Origin: Desulfofustis sp.
GTDB lineage: Bacteria; Desulfobacterota; Desulfobulbia; Desulfobulbales; Desulfocapsaceae
DNA length: 41,206 nucleotides
Reading direction: 5' to 3'
Assembly (NCBI GenBank): GCA_013042475.1
Contig: JABDQA010000124.1
Location: 1 to 41,206 of the forward strand
In this document: in pieces, positions 30,766 through 39,872 of the stretch
Layout: every line of letters begins with the position of its first letter
Position numbering within the stretch: position 1 is the stretch's first letter
Made by a program: the position numbers and the translations under genes
Notes under the pieces: model-generated
Databases searched by the model: none
What the model was told of the DNA's origin: nothing
The model's input: only the letters and a program-made list of their open reading frames with translations

Positions 30766-31599
30766 TTACATGGCCGGCTTTTCATTCGGCATATAGGGTC
30801 CGACCATATTAATAGTCGAGCTATCCTTGGGCGGCTCGGTGCCAAACCATTTCTTATGGATACTCTGGAGAGTACCGTCTTTTTTCATCTCATTTTGAAT
30901 CTTGTTGAACTCATCACGAAGCGGTGATCCTTTCTTGAAAGCGAGTGCCTGGCCTGCCTTGAAACCCGGAATATAGATATTCATGGCAAGGTTGGAATTG
31001 GGGTGCTGCTTGATGTAATAAAGAGCAATGGGGTCGTCTACCACCACGCCATCAATGCGGCCCGCCTCGAGATCGAGCACCGCATCCACCCAATAGTCGT
31101 AGCTTTTAATTTTGTATGGACCGTATTCATCCTGCGCTTCGACAAGCCACGCTTCATTGGCGGAGCCGGTGTCTGAACCGAACATTTTGCCCTTCATCTC
31201 GCTCAGGTCGGCAATACCATCCGTGCGAGTCATCATGCCAATGCCTGAGTCGTAATAGGGATCTGCAAAATCCATAACCTCGGCCCTTTCTTTCTTGATC
31301 CAGATTGACGACATGGCGATATCCCACTGGCCGGATTGCACGCCGGTGAGCACCGTGGCAAAGGGGGCAGATTTGTAATCGAGTTTATAGCCGGCTCTTT
31401 TGGCAAACTCTTCCACGATGTCGGCTTCAAAGCCCATCATTTTTCCATCTTTGGCGAAGATCCAGGGCGGGTTTTCACTGTTAACCCCGACCGTAACGGT
31501 TTTATCATCAGCTGCCTCGGCCTGATTGTTGAAGCCGCTGGCAACGGAAAAAACCCCTATGGCCATGAGTGCGAGAACAATACCTAAACCTTTTTTCAT
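30766..31599 (-). CDS. Amino-acid ABC transporter substrate-binding protein
   Basis: This 277-residue periplasmic protein has a signal peptide (MKKGLGIVLALMAIGVFSVA, cleavage likely after AEA near residue 29). The mature domain is family 3 solute-binding: VTVGVNSENPPWIFAKDGKM, MGFEADIVEEFAKRAG, FATVLTGVQSGQWDIAMSSI, KERAEVMDFADPYYDSGIG, and DLEAGRIDGVVVDDPIA. The aspartate in FADPYYDSG and the arginine near MMTRTDG suit binding of an alpha-amino acid. It delivers its ligand to the two long permeases. AAGGAGG precedes the ATG. The true ligand may be a ureido or N-substituted amino acid, given the enzymes downstream. Confidence 0.95.
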   Translation of the reverse strand: MKKGLGIVLALMAIGVFSVASGFNNQAEAADDKTVTVGVNSENPPWIFAKDGKMMGFEADIVEEFAKRAGYKLDYKSAPFATVLTGVQSGQWDIAMSSIWIKKERAEVMDFADPYYDSGIGMMTRTDGIADLSEMKGKMFGSDTGSANEAWLVEAQDEYGPYKIKSYDYWVDAVLDLEAGRIDGVVVDDPIALYYIKQHPNSNLAMNIYIPGFKAGQALAFKKGSPLRDEFNKIQNEMKKDGTLQSIHKKWFGTEPPKDSSTINMVGPYMPNEKPAM

Positions 31600-31730
31600 G
31601 ATCTTTCCCTCCTTAATGGGTTTTTAAACTGCTGCAGAACTGATTGAATATTGTCGCAAGAGATGGGGAAATACTATTCTATCTCTTGCCAACGATGGGC
31701 TGACCACAGCAAACTACGGTGGTACCCGGT

Positions 31731-31750
31731 CATGATCTTTGGTGATCATG
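31731..31750. repeat. Inverted repeat in the gap upstream of the binding-protein gene
   Basis: CATGATC (31731-31737) and GATCATG (31744-31750) are exact reverse complements around a 6-base spacer. The element lies in the 246-base gap between the 2-hydroxyacid dehydrogenase end and the binding-protein start, about 130 bases before the latter. It may be an operator or a weak hairpin. Confidence 0.35.
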
Positions 31751-31845
31751 GCATCCCTCTACGAGGAACCTGACTAACGATAAGCACTCTGGGGATTTTT
31801 TCGCCAACAGTAGTGAAAATAAAAAAAGCGGCATGACCGATCTTA

Positions 31846-32784
31846 TTAATATCCTTTACTAAAATTTACTACATGACGAAGTGGCAGTCCATTTACATAA
31901 CGCAGATAATTTTCACAAAAAATGGCCGCTACCTGATCGGGAAAAGAAAACGCCGAGTTATGGGGCGTGATCACTACGTTTTCCATGTTCCAGAGCGGGT
32001 TGTCCGGTGGCAAAGGTTCATCTTCGAAAACATCGAGAATCGCGCCGCCTATGATTCTGGCCTGCAGGGCTGCAAGCAGGTCGCTCTGATCGATGGTAAC
32101 TCCCCGACCAACATTTATCAGGACCGAACTGTCTTTCATCAGGGCTAATTCATTTTTGCTTATAAAGCACCTTGTTTCCGTGGTATCGGGCAAAACCAGA
32201 ACCAGATAGTCGAGTTGGGATAGAAATTGATTGAGATCAGCCGGTTGGTAAATGTGCTCGACATTGTCGATATCCCCGGGAGTTCGCTTCAGCCCCAACG
32301 TCCTCATGCTGAAATGACTGGCAGTGCGGGCAATCTCTCTGCCAATTGAGCCAAGCCCCACTATACCGATGGTAACTCCTGACAGACTTCGATATTTAAT
32401 CCGCTTCCAGATTTTCTTCTGCTGATTCCGAGCAGTTGCCAAAATGGAGCGCTCACGGGCGAGAATATATCCAAAAACGTATTCGCTCATCAAGGAGCCG
32501 AATAGCTCTTTAACTCCGGTCAGGACATAGTTATCAGGCAGATGAGATTCACACAGAGGCTCAACTCCGGCAAAGGTCGATTGCACCCATCTGAGCTGCC
32601 TTGCCTCTGGAAGAATTGAAGCTACCAGGACGGGTCTGCCGAAAATAATGTCGGTAGTAGGCGCCTGCAGTTGAGCTTCCTCGGGAGATATCGCGGTATG
32701 TATTTCAATTTCAGGGAGGTTGCGCTTCTCTATTTCCGCCAGGTAAATTGAAGCATCGTCATCGTATATGAGTAATTTGTTCAT
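31846..32784 (-). CDS. D-isomer-specific 2-hydroxyacid dehydrogenase
   Basis: This 312-residue NAD(P)-dependent enzyme has the Rossmann motif GLGSIG at 143-148, R227 in INVGRGVTID, an active-site glutamate in DVFEDEPLPP (about 254) and H275 in VITPHNSAF, the catalytic set of the D-2-hydroxyacid dehydrogenase family. It interconverts a 2-oxo acid and a D-2-hydroxy acid, either reducing the product of the aminotransferase or dehydratase or oxidising an imported hydroxy acid. The N-terminal substrate domain (IIFGRPV, then WVQSTFAGVEPL) fits the GhrA/glyoxylate reductase-like branch. It is the first gene of the minus-strand catabolic set but is separated from the ABC genes by 246 bases. Confidence 0.93.
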   Translation of the reverse strand: MNKLLIYDDDASIYLAEIEKRNLPEIEIHTAISPEEAQLQAPTTDIIFGRPVLVASILPEARQLRWVQSTFAGVEPLCESHLPDNYVLTGVKELFGSLMSEYVFGYILARERSILATARNQQKKIWKRIKYRSLSGVTIGIVGLGSIGREIARTASHFSMRTLGLKRTPGDIDNVEHIYQPADLNQFLSQLDYLVLVLPDTTETRCFISKNELALMKDSSVLINVGRGVTIDQSDLLAALQARIIGGAILDVFEDEPLPPDNPLWNMENVVITPHNSAFSFPDQVAAIFCENYLRYVNGLPLRHVVNFSKGY

Positions 32785-32888
32785 GGTTATCTATAGTGCG
32801 ATTGGCTGCCATCAGCAATCATTTCTGCGGTGCTGAACCAGACCTTCCTCCCACGTAACATACCAGTAATAGCGATACAACATTGTAG

Positions 32889-32929
32889 TATTTAAAGGCT
32901 CTACAATTGATAGGCAGAGCCTTTAAATA
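32889..32929 (-). terminator. Terminator downstream of hcp
   Basis: TATTTAAAGGCTCT (32889-32902) pairs perfectly with AGAGCCTTTAAATA (32916-32929) across a 13-base loop. The GC core flanked by A and T runs could terminate in either direction. It lies about 40 bases past the hcp stop. Confidence 0.7.
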
Positions 32930-32965
32930 TGCCGTTCTAAGAGCTTGCAACGCTACCCTGAAGTT

Positions 32966-34645
32966 CTAATTCCCAGACATCATGGCTGCTACATCTTCTT
33001 CAGGGGTAGTTATTGGCTTTAAATCAAACTTTTCAATCAGGGCATTTGCGACCCCCGGAGATAAGAAGCCCGGCAAAGTTGGGCCCACTCGAATCCCTTT
33101 TACACCGAGTGCGAGCAAGGCCAAGAGAACGAGCACAGCTTTCTGTTCATACCAGGCAATATCGAAAGAAATCGGTAGATCATTGATATCATCGAGTGCA
33201 AAAGCTTTCTGGAGTTCCATGGCAATGACAGCGAGCGAATATGAATCATTGCACTGGCCTGCATCGAGTACTCGAGGGATACCACCGATATCCCCTAGAT
33301 CAAGCTTATTGTATTTGTATTTTGCGCAACCGGCGGTCAAAATGATGGTGTCTTCAGGCAATGCTTTGGCAACATCCGTATAATAACTGCGACTTTTATG
33401 CCGACCGTCGCAGCCTCCCATCACCACGAAACGTTTAATGGCACCGGACTTTATTGCCTCGATCACTCTATCCGCCACCGCAAGTACCTGCTTGTGTGCA
33501 AACCCTCCAGTTATATGGCCCGTTTCAATTTCTTTGGGAGGACTGCATGTTTTGGCCATTTCGATGATTGTCGAAAAATCTTTCTGCCCGCCTTCCGGCC
33601 GGTCAGCGATATGGGTGACACCCTCGTATCCCACTGCGCCGGTAGTGAACAATTTGTCAGTATAGTCAACACCTTTCGGAGGAACCAGGCAGTTGGAAGT
33701 AAACAAAACCGGGCCATTGAAGTTGGCGATATCTTCCTTCTGCAACCACCATGCATTCCCGTAATTGCCATGTAGATGAGAATACTTTTTTAGCTTCGGA
33801 TAATAGTGTGCAGGAAGCATTTCGCTGTGAGTGTAAATGTCCACTCCCTGGCCCTGGGTTTGTTCAAGCAACTCTTCCAAGTCTACCAGGTCATGGCCGG
33901 TAATAAGAATCCCAGGATTACTTCCCACCCCAATATTGACCTGTGATATTTCAGGGTCTCCGTAGGCGGCTGAATTAGCCTCATCAAGCAGCGCCATTGT
34001 CTTGACCCCCATCTGGCCGGTTTTTATTGCCAAATCAAAGAGCTCTTCCTGTGATTTCTTCTCGTCAGCGAGGGCGGCGAGCGCCTCCATGAGAAATTCG
34101 AAAATCTCTCTGCATGATTTCTTAATTTGATAAGCATGCTCGGCATATGCCGAAATCCCCTTCAGACCATATAAAATTGTGGCTTTAAGAGAACGCTCAT
34201 CCTCATCTTCTATTTCCAACCAACCGCCAGTGCCACTCTCTGCCTTGGCAGAGATATCCGCATCATCGACGGGAACCCATGAGGCGCATTCTGGAACAGA
34301 GTCTGCAAACACTTGGCTTTGTCTTTGTTCGTGTGCCTGCAAAAACGAATTTTTCAGTTCGTCTCTAATGCTGATGCTCTCTTTGATGGAACTTATGAAA
34401 AAATTGCGGTCGAAGTTGGCATTGGTGATTGTTGAAAAGAGGCCTTTGTCTATGAAAAAGCCGGCTTTATCGCTGTAGATATCAAAGTCTTTTGCCTTAT
34501 TTCCCCAGAATGAAATTCCTTTGAGACACCAGATGAATAGGTCCTGCAGGTTAGCAACTTCTGCGGTTTTTCCGCACATCCCCTGCTTCATCGAGCAGCC
34601 CACGTTCTTCATTGTCTCCTGACACTGATGGCAAAACATTGACAT
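32966..34645 (-). CDS. hcp: Hybrid cluster protein (hydroxylamine/nitric oxide reductase)
   Basis: From ATG 34645 this 559-residue cytosolic iron-sulfur protein begins [20 protein letters not shown], with C5, C8, C17 and C24 binding the first cluster. Later ligands of the hybrid Fe-S-O cluster are visible in [52 protein letters not shown] and [11 protein letters not shown]. Hcp reduces nitric oxide or hydroxylamine and protects against nitrosative stress. The start is chosen by AAGGAG in front of it; the upstream extension lacks family similarity. It is divergent from the nap operon, and the shared 346-base gap contains a CRP/FNR-family site, so both may respond to nitrogen oxides through an HcpR-like regulator. 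Confidence 0.97.
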   Translation of the reverse strand: MSMFCHQCQETMKNVGCSMKQGMCGKTAEVANLQDLFIWCLKGISFWGNKAKDFDIYSDKAGFFIDKGLFSTITNANFDRNFFISSIKESISIRDELKNSFLQAHEQRQSQVFADSVPECASWVPVDDADISAKAESGTGGWLEIEDEDERSLKATILYGLKGISAYAEHAYQIKKSCREIFEFLMEALAALADEKKSQEELFDLAIKTGQMGVKTMALLDEANSAAYGDPEISQVNIGVGSNPGILITGHDLVDLEELLEQTQGQGVDIYTHSEMLPAHYYPKLKKYSHLHGNYGNAWWLQKEDIANFNGPVLFTSNCLVPPKGVDYTDKLFTTGAVGYEGVTHIADRPEGGQKDFSTIIEMAKTCSPPKEIETGHITGGFAHKQVLAVADRVIEAIKSGAIKRFVVMGGCDGRHKSRSYYTDVAKALPEDTIILTAGCAKYKYNKLDLGDIGGIPRVLDAGQCNDSYSLAVIAMELQKAFALDDINDLPISFDIAWYEQKAVLVLLALLALGVKGIRVGPTLPGFLSPGVANALIEKFDLKPITTPEEDVAAMMSGN

Positions 34646-34903
34646 AGCCTTCTCCTTCTTGACTTGATTGATAATCTGCTGAGCTACTGTAAGCACATAG
34701 TTGTGATAGATTCACCCTGGCGCTTGAAACATCCAAAAGAATAACAGACAACATCTATTTCCAATACTCATTTTTTAAAAAAAGCAATTACTTACAATTC
34801 ATACCAAAGAAAATCAAAGACGTTGCTCAGATATTTAATGCAGCCATGCATCACCAACCATCAATGTGAGTATTTATCAAAACCGTCCCTATTTTTTCTG
34901 TTT

Positions 34904-34944
34904 TTGACCTAAGTCAAGAGTCTCCAGCACCCGTATGATATAAT
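34904..34944 (+). promoter_or_regulatory. CRP/FNR-family (HcpR-like) site and -10 box of the nap operon
   Basis: TTGAC-CTAA-GTCAA (34904-34917) is a perfect inverted repeat of the CRP/FNR family and resembles the HcpR sites described for sulfate reducers. TATAAT (34939-34944) follows, putting the start site near 34951 and the repeat centre about 40.5 bases upstream, the classical class II activator position. No -35 box is needed or seen. The remaining hcp-napD gap (34646-34903) is AT-rich and should hold the hcp promoter, which I could not place firmly. Confidence 0.65.
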
Positions 34945-34991
34945 GAATGCATACAATGTGGTACTTCTCTTTTCCCTGAACAGGAGAATTC

Positions 34992-35228
34992 ATGCCCATC
35001 TTCAGCTATCTTGCCATACCCAAAAGGGATGCGCGCAAGTCTTTATGCGAAGAGCTATCGACCCTCGAGCACTGCCAGGTTATCCCCGCCGACAATCAGG
35101 ACGTGGTCGTTGTCGTTACCGATACGCCTGATGAACATACCGAAAAACAGCTTCAGCACACAATAAAGAGTCTGCCTTCGCTGCAGTCTCTCAGTCTCGC
35201 CTTCGGCTACAACGAAAAACTTGAATGA
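34992..35228 (+). CDS. napD: NapD-like nitrate reductase maturation chaperone
   Basis: This 78-residue cytosolic protein has the NapD ferredoxin-like pattern: a first strand PIFSYLAIPK, a helix RKSLCEELSTLEHCQVIPAD, a strand DVVVVVTDTP, a helix EKQLQHTIKSLPSLQSLSLA and the last strand FGYNEKLE. NapD binds the twin-arginine signal of NapA and holds it back until the molybdenum cofactor is inserted. It is the first gene of the operon, with AGGAG before the ATG, and is 18 bases ahead of napA. Confidence 0.88.
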   Translation: MPIFSYLAIPKRDARKSLCEELSTLEHCQVIPADNQDVVVVVTDTPDEHTEKQLQHTIKSLPSLQSLSLAFGYNEKLE

Positions 35229-35246
35229 TGTGGGAGAACCCAGGAT

Positions 35247-37565
35247 ATGAAACTTGACAGAAGGGAGTTCATCAAGCAGGCAGCCATCGGCAGTGCCCTT
35301 GCGACTGCCGGCTCACTCTTCCCAGGAATCAGCTTCGGCAGCTGGAACAGACTGGCCGGTGGCCCCGGCGTACTGGCCTGGCAGAAAACCCCCTGCCGAT
35401 TCTGTGGAACAGGATGCGGACTGCTGGTCGGCGTCAGCGACGGCCGGGCCGTTGCGGTTAAGGGAGATCCCAACTGCACTGTCAACAAGGGCCTCTGCTG
35501 CATGAAGGGCTATCATTCCGTGCAGGCACTGTACGGACGAGATAGGATTACCACAGCCAAGGTCAGAAAAAACGGCACTCTGGTCGAGGTTCCGATCTCC
35601 GAAGCCCTTAATCTGGTGGCTGAAAAACTTAAAGAGACTCGCGATACCTACGGCAAGGATTCGGTGGCGATGTACGGTTCAGGACAGTGGACCATTCCCG
35701 ACGGCTATGTGGCCTCCAAGCTGTTCAAGGGATGCCTCGGCACCAACAACGTCGAGGCCAATGCCAGGCTCTGTATGGCCAGCGCAGTGACCGGCTTCAT
35801 GACATCTTTCGGGCTGGACGAACCGATGGGCTGTTACGAAGACATCGACCATGCCGACGTCTTTGTCACCTGGGGCAACAACATGGCGGAAATGCACCCG
35901 GTGCTGTTCTCGCGCATGCTGTCAAACCGCAAGCGGCGAGCCGGCGTGAAAATCATCGACTTCGCCACTCGTTTCACCCGGACCAGCCAGGCGGCCGATA
36001 AAACTATCATTTTCAAGCCCCAGACCGATCTGGCGGTAGCCAATTCGATCTGCTACGAAATCATTAAAAACAACTGGGTCAATGATAATTTCGTCAATGA
36101 GCATGTGTCATTCCACAAGGGCAAGACCAACATCGGCTACGGAACCGAAGATCACTTTACCTTTAGCGACAGCGCCGAAACGATCGATTTCGAAGCATTC
36201 AAGCTGTTCCTCGAAGACTACACCCCGGAAAAAGTCGAGAAGATTTCCGGAGTCCCCGCTGAAGAAATAAAATATCTGGCCTCTTTGTACGGCAATCCCT
36301 CCCTGAAGGTCACCTCCTTCTGGTGCATGGGAATGAATCAGCATACCCGTGGCACCTGGATTAACAACCTGGTCTACAACATCCACCTGCTGGTCGGGAA
36401 GATCTCCACCCCGGGCAACAGTCCGTTCTCGCTGACCGGCCAGCCGAGCGCCTGCGGCACGGTGCGCGAAGTCGGAACTCTGACCCACAAGCTCCCCCAC
36501 GGCGTGGTCATGAACGAGAATGATCGCCAGATGGCGGCCGAGATCTGGCAGGTTCCGGTTGAAAATATCGATCCCAAACCATCCTATCACACGGTGGAGA
36601 TGTTCAGGGCCCTGGACCGGGGCGACATCAAGTTCATGTGGATTCAGGTCACCAACCCGATGGTCACCATGCCCAATTTAAGGCGCTACCGCGACGGCGC
36701 GCTCAAGGACGATCGTTTTGTCGTGGTTTCAGACGTCTACCCAACCCCGACCACCGACGTGGCCGACGTCATTCTGCCAGCCGCCATGTGGATCGAGCAG
36801 GAGGGCATGTTCGGCAACTCGGAGCGCCGCACCCAGCATTTCGCCCAGATCGTTGACCCTCCAGGCGAGGCAATGTCAGACACCTGGCAGATCATTGAGG
36901 TGGCCAAGAGACTCGGCTTTGAAAAGCAGTTTCCCTGGTCCCAGGATAACTATATTGAACCGATCTGGGAGGAATACCGAAGATTCCATACCGGGCCCAA
37001 ACATGAGATGGCGCCCTACACCGTTCTTGCCGAGCGCTCCGGGGTCCAGTGGCCGTTTGTCGACGGCAGGGAAACGAGATGGCGGTACAACCCGGCCTAC
37101 GACCCCGCCTGTAAAAACGACAAGGATTTTGACTTTTACGGCAAAAAGGACAACCGAGCCTGGATCTGGGCGCGCCCGTACGAGCCGGCTGCCGAATCGC
37201 CCGATGAGGAGTACAATTTCTGGCTCAACACCGGCCGGGTGATCGAACACTGGCATACCGGGTCGATGACCCGGCGGGTGCCGGTGCTGCACAACGCTGT
37301 GCCGTCATCCTACGTGGAAATCCATCCCGAAGATGCTGCCGATCTGGGTGTGGTGAACGGCGAACTGGTGAAAATAATTTCTCGCCGCGGTGAGCTTACC
37401 ATGCCGGCCCAGATCAATGGCCGAGGTGTTCCGGTCAGAGGTATGGTGTTCGTACCCTTCTTCGATGAAAGCTACCTGATCAACGAAGTCACGCTCGACG
37501 CCTTCTGCCCGATCTCGAAGCAGCCGGATTATAAAAAATGCGCAGTCAGGCTGGAGAAAGCATGA
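35247..37565 (+). CDS. napA: Periplasmic nitrate reductase catalytic subunit NapA
   Basis: This 772-residue molybdoenzyme starts with a twin-arginine signal (RREFIKQAAIGSAL, residues 5-18). The [4Fe-4S] ligands are C50, C53 and C57 in CRFCGTGC and the cysteine near residue 85 in LCCMKGYH. C176 in NARLCMASAV is the likely molybdenum ligand. Cofactor-binding segments follow: VTWGNNMAEMHPVL, SFWCMGMNQHTRGT, LTGQPSACGTVREVG and PAAMWIEQEGMFGNSERRTQ. It reduces nitrate to nitrite in the periplasm. NapA of the monomeric sulfate-reducer type has a similar size. Its stop overlaps the next cytochrome gene (ATGA), arguing that the cytochrome is its direct electron donor. Confidence 0.97.
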   Translation: MKLDRREFIKQAAIGSALATAGSLFPGISFGSWNRLAGGPGVLAWQKTPCRFCGTGCGLLVGVSDGRAVAVKGDPNCTVNKGLCCMKGYHSVQALYGRDRITTAKVRKNGTLVEVPISEALNLVAEKLKETRDTYGKDSVAMYGSGQWTIPDGYVASKLFKGCLGTNNVEANARLCMASAVTGFMTSFGLDEPMGCYEDIDHADVFVTWGNNMAEMHPVLFSRMLSNRKRRAGVKIIDFATRFTRTSQAADKTIIFKPQTDLAVANSICYEIIKNNWVNDNFVNEHVSFHKGKTNIGYGTEDHFTFSDSAETIDFEAFKLFLEDYTPEKVEKISGVPAEEIKYLASLYGNPSLKVTSFWCMGMNQHTRGTWINNLVYNIHLLVGKISTPGNSPFSLTGQPSACGTVREVGTLTHKLPHGVVMNENDRQMAAEIWQVPVENIDPKPSYHTVEMFRALDRGDIKFMWIQVTNPMVTMPNLRRYRDGALKDDRFVVVSDVYPTPTTDVADVILPAAMWIEQEGMFGNSERRTQHFAQIVDPPGEAMSDTWQIIEVAKRLGFEKQFPWSQDNYIEPIWEEYRRFHTGPKHEMAPYTVLAERSGVQWPFVDGRETRWRYNPAYDPACKNDKDFDFYGKKDNRAWIWARPYEPAAESPDEEYNFWLNTGRVIEHWHTGSMTRRVPVLHNAVPSSYVEIHPEDAADLGVVNGELVKIISRRGELTMPAQINGRGVPVRGMVFVPFFDESYLINEVTLDAFCPISKQPDYKKCAVRLEKA

Positions 37566-38227
37566 TGAAAACCCACGCCCATCACTCGAGGGGCGCACCC
37601 CTCTCGCTCCTGGTCGTTTCCCTGCTGCTGCCCCTGGCAACACTGCTGGGAGGGGCTGCGACAGCCACCGCTTCAGATGTTCCGGACAACTTCGACAACC
37701 AGGGCAAAAAGCTGTTTACCGCCCAGCAGAGGACACCGACGGCAAATCTCAGCGCCGATTCCGGCGGCAGAACCCTTGCAGAATTTTACGCACTCCGGCA
37801 GTATCCCGGATCGCCGCCGCGCATTCCGCACGTGGTCGATCTCGCTTTCAGCGGCAATGAAACCGATTGCTTATCCTGTCACGGGAAGGGAGGGTACAGC
37901 ACGGAATTCGATGCCTTTGCTCCCGTTACGCCGCATCCCGAAAATGTTCTCTGCACCCAATGTCATGCCCAGACCAAGACCGGGGAACCGTTCGTGGAGA
38001 CAGACTGGGTGTCGATCGCAGCGCCGAAACTCGGTCTTTCCTTTCTTGGCAGTTCTCCCCCGCCGATCCCCCACAGTCTGCAGCTGCGAGAGAACTGCAT
38101 TGCCTGCCACACCGGGCCGGGGGCGGTGGTCGAGATAAGAATAGACCATGCCTCCCGGGGTGACTGCCGGCAGTGCCACGCGGCCGTTCCCCAGTCTCAA
38201 CCCCTGACTGAGTTCACACGGAAATGA
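37562..38227 (+). CDS. Tetraheme cytochrome built from two NapB-like diheme modules
   Basis: Starting at ATG 37562 (four-base overlap with napA) this 221-residue protein has a signal peptide (about residues 1-38) and four CxxCH heme sites: C103LSCH, C131TQCH, C179IACH and C202RQCH. The sequence repeats itself. PPRIPH (85-90) precedes the first pair and PPPIPH (166-171) precedes the second, and both pairs end in a C.QCHA motif. NapB, the diheme partner of NapA, has the same P-IPH...CxxCH...C.QCH layout once. The protein therefore looks like a tandem duplication of NapB. It would pass electrons to NapA in the periplasm. An upstream ATG inside napA was rejected. Confidence 0.85.
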   Translation: MMKTHAHHSRGAPLSLLVVSLLLPLATLLGGAATATASDVPDNFDNQGKKLFTAQQRTPTANLSADSGGRTLAEFYALRQYPGSPPRIPHVVDLAFSGNETDCLSCHGKGGYSTEFDAFAPVTPHPENVLCTQCHAQTKTGEPFVETDWVSIAAPKLGLSFLGSSPPPIPHSLQLRENCIACHTGPGAVVEIRIDHASRGDCRQCHAAVPQSQPLTEFTRK

Positions 38228-38880
38228 GTATGATTACCGTCGCCGGCCGGCACACAGGCTCGCCATCCATACACGGCAGCATGGCGCCCATCATTTTCAT
38301 GCTGGTGCTGCTCATCATCTGTATTGCTGCCGCTGCGGGCAATACCAGCGAGGAGTCGTTTCTCGACGAGGTTAAGGCTGTTGATCGAAAATTCGATAAC
38401 AGATCAGTACCTCTGGACCATTACGTGGCCGAGGATACGGTTCTCGCCAAAGAGAACTACCAGGGCGGCCCGTTCCGAGTTCTGGCCAGGAAGAAGCGCA
38501 TCGAACGCTACAAGTGCAGCAGCTGTCACGGTGACAAGCCGATCACGGTAAACGAAGGCAAAGAGCTGACCCACGCAGACATTGAACTCGAACACGGCCG
38601 AAGCGATGCGGGGCTGACCTGCATCGACTGCCACCATCCGGAAAAACGGGATTACCTCGAAGACAAAAAAGGCCGGAAGATCGATTTCGACCACAGCTAC
38701 CAGCTCTGCGGCCAATGCCATTTCCGTCAGAAGCGGGACTGGCTTGGCGGAGCTCATGGCAAGCGAGTCACCAACTGGGCCGGCGATCGAGTTGTGTTCA
38801 ACTGTACCACCTGCCACAACCCTCATTCACCGAGATTTGAGAAGAGGTTCCCCGCAACCTATTCGGTGCCGATAGAATGA
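38224..38880 (+). CDS. Membrane-anchored tetraheme c-type cytochrome
   Basis: This 218-residue protein has a hydrophobic segment (about residues 20-38, PIIFMLVLLIICIAAAAG) that may act as a signal or uncleaved anchor, and four heme sites: C98SSCH, C133IDCH, C162GQCH and C194TTCH. Extra histidines (LTHADIELEHGRSD, HHPEKRD, FDHSYQL, GGAHGKRV) probably serve as distal ligands, giving bis-histidine hemes as in cytochrome c3/NapM-like electron carriers. It is translationally coupled to the preceding cytochrome (ATGA) and ahead of the ferredoxin gene. It most likely relays electrons from the NrfC/NrfD-type module to the NapB-like cytochrome. Confidence 0.85.
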   Translation: MSMITVAGRHTGSPSIHGSMAPIIFMLVLLIICIAAAAGNTSEESFLDEVKAVDRKFDNRSVPLDHYVAEDTVLAKENYQGGPFRVLARKKRIERYKCSSCHGDKPITVNEGKELTHADIELEHGRSDAGLTCIDCHHPEKRDYLEDKKGRKIDFDHSYQLCGQCHFRQKRDWLGGAHGKRVTNWAGDRVVFNCTTCHNPHSPRFEKRFPATYSVPIE

Positions 38881-38892
38881 ACGGAGATACGC

Positions 38893-39861
38893 ATGTGTTC
38901 TGACCGCCCAAAATCCAACGACCTTGCTCGCCTGCCTCTATTCGAGCAGGCCGGCAGTCGCCGGAGTTTCATCAAGTCGTTGTCGATCGCTGCCGCCGCG
39001 GGCAGTGCGGCACTGACCACGGGATGCATTCCATCGGTGGAGGCGGCGGGTTCAGAGGAGTTCAAACTGAGGTGGCAGGAGTTTTTTAAAAAGAATTACC
39101 GGCTCATGACCCAGGAGGAGAAGGATGCCACCGTGCGCAGGCTGGAGCGCCTGGCCAAGATGAGTGACGACCTCGACATCCAGATGACGAGCCACCCGCC
39201 GCTCGCAGGCGTCCTCTACGGCTATGCTTTCAACATCACCCGGTGCGAAGGCTTCATGGAGTGCGTGACGGCCTGCGTCGAAGAGAACAACCTGGACCGC
39301 AAGACCAATACTCAATATATCCGTATTTTCGAGATGGAGCCGGGCCAGTTAGACCCCAGTACGGGCGACGGCCAGTATTATCACGAGGTCCCGGTAGAAA
39401 ACAAATTTTACATGGGCACCCAGTGCTTCCACTGTGAAAAAGCACCCTGTACCAAGGCCTGCCCAACCAAAGCTACCTGGAAGGAGCCCGACGGCATCGT
39501 CGTGGTGGACTATGACTGGTGCATTGGCTGCCGTTATTGTCAGGCCGCCTGCCCCTACTATGGGAGAAGATTTAATTGGGGCAAGCCCGAGGTTCCCCAA
39601 GAGGAGGTCACCCGCCGGCAGCACTACCTGGGCAATCGGATTCGCCCCAAAGGCAAAATGGAGAAATGCACCTTCTGCATTCAGCGGACCAGAAGAGGTA
39701 GACTGCCCGCCTGCGTGGAGGCCTGCCCGACGGGCGCGCGGGTGTTCGGCAATCTGCTCGATCCGGACAGCGAAATCCGCTATGTGCTGAAGCATAAGAA
39801 GGTGTTTAGGATGAAGGAAGAATTGGGTACTCAACCGAAGTTCTGGTATTTCATTGACTGA
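38893..39861 (+). CDS. Four-cluster periplasmic ferredoxin (NapG/NrfC-like)
   Basis: This 322-residue protein has a twin-arginine-like signal (RRSFIKSLSIAAAAGSAALT) and four cysteine groups typical of NrfC, NapG and PsrB: CEGFMECVTACVEENN from residue 118, CFHCEKAPCTKACPTKATW, CIGCRYCQAACPYYGRRF, and CTFCIQRTRRGRLPACVEAC. These hold four [4Fe-4S] clusters on the outer face of the membrane. It takes electrons from the NrfD subunit encoded next and passes them to the cytochromes. GGAG precedes the ATG, 12 bases after the cytochrome gene. A cysteine in TTGCIPS near the signal end could be a lipid site, but the lipobox is poor. Confidence 0.93.
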   Translation: MCSDRPKSNDLARLPLFEQAGSRRSFIKSLSIAAAAGSAALTTGCIPSVEAAGSEEFKLRWQEFFKKNYRLMTQEEKDATVRRLERLAKMSDDLDIQMTSHPPLAGVLYGYAFNITRCEGFMECVTACVEENNLDRKTNTQYIRIFEMEPGQLDPSTGDGQYYHEVPVENKFYMGTQCFHCEKAPCTKACPTKATWKEPDGIVVVDYDWCIGCRYCQAACPYYGRRFNWGKPEVPQEEVTRRQHYLGNRIRPKGKMEKCTFCIQRTRRGRLPACVEACPTGARVFGNLLDPDSEIRYVLKHKKVFRMKEELGTQPKFWYFID

Positions 39862-39872
39862 CGGGTGAACCG

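Noticed and set aside
34646-34696. 17-residue extension of Hcp
   Set aside because: The ATG at 34645 has AAGGAG at good distance and begins the conserved cysteine motif; the extension has no family similarity.
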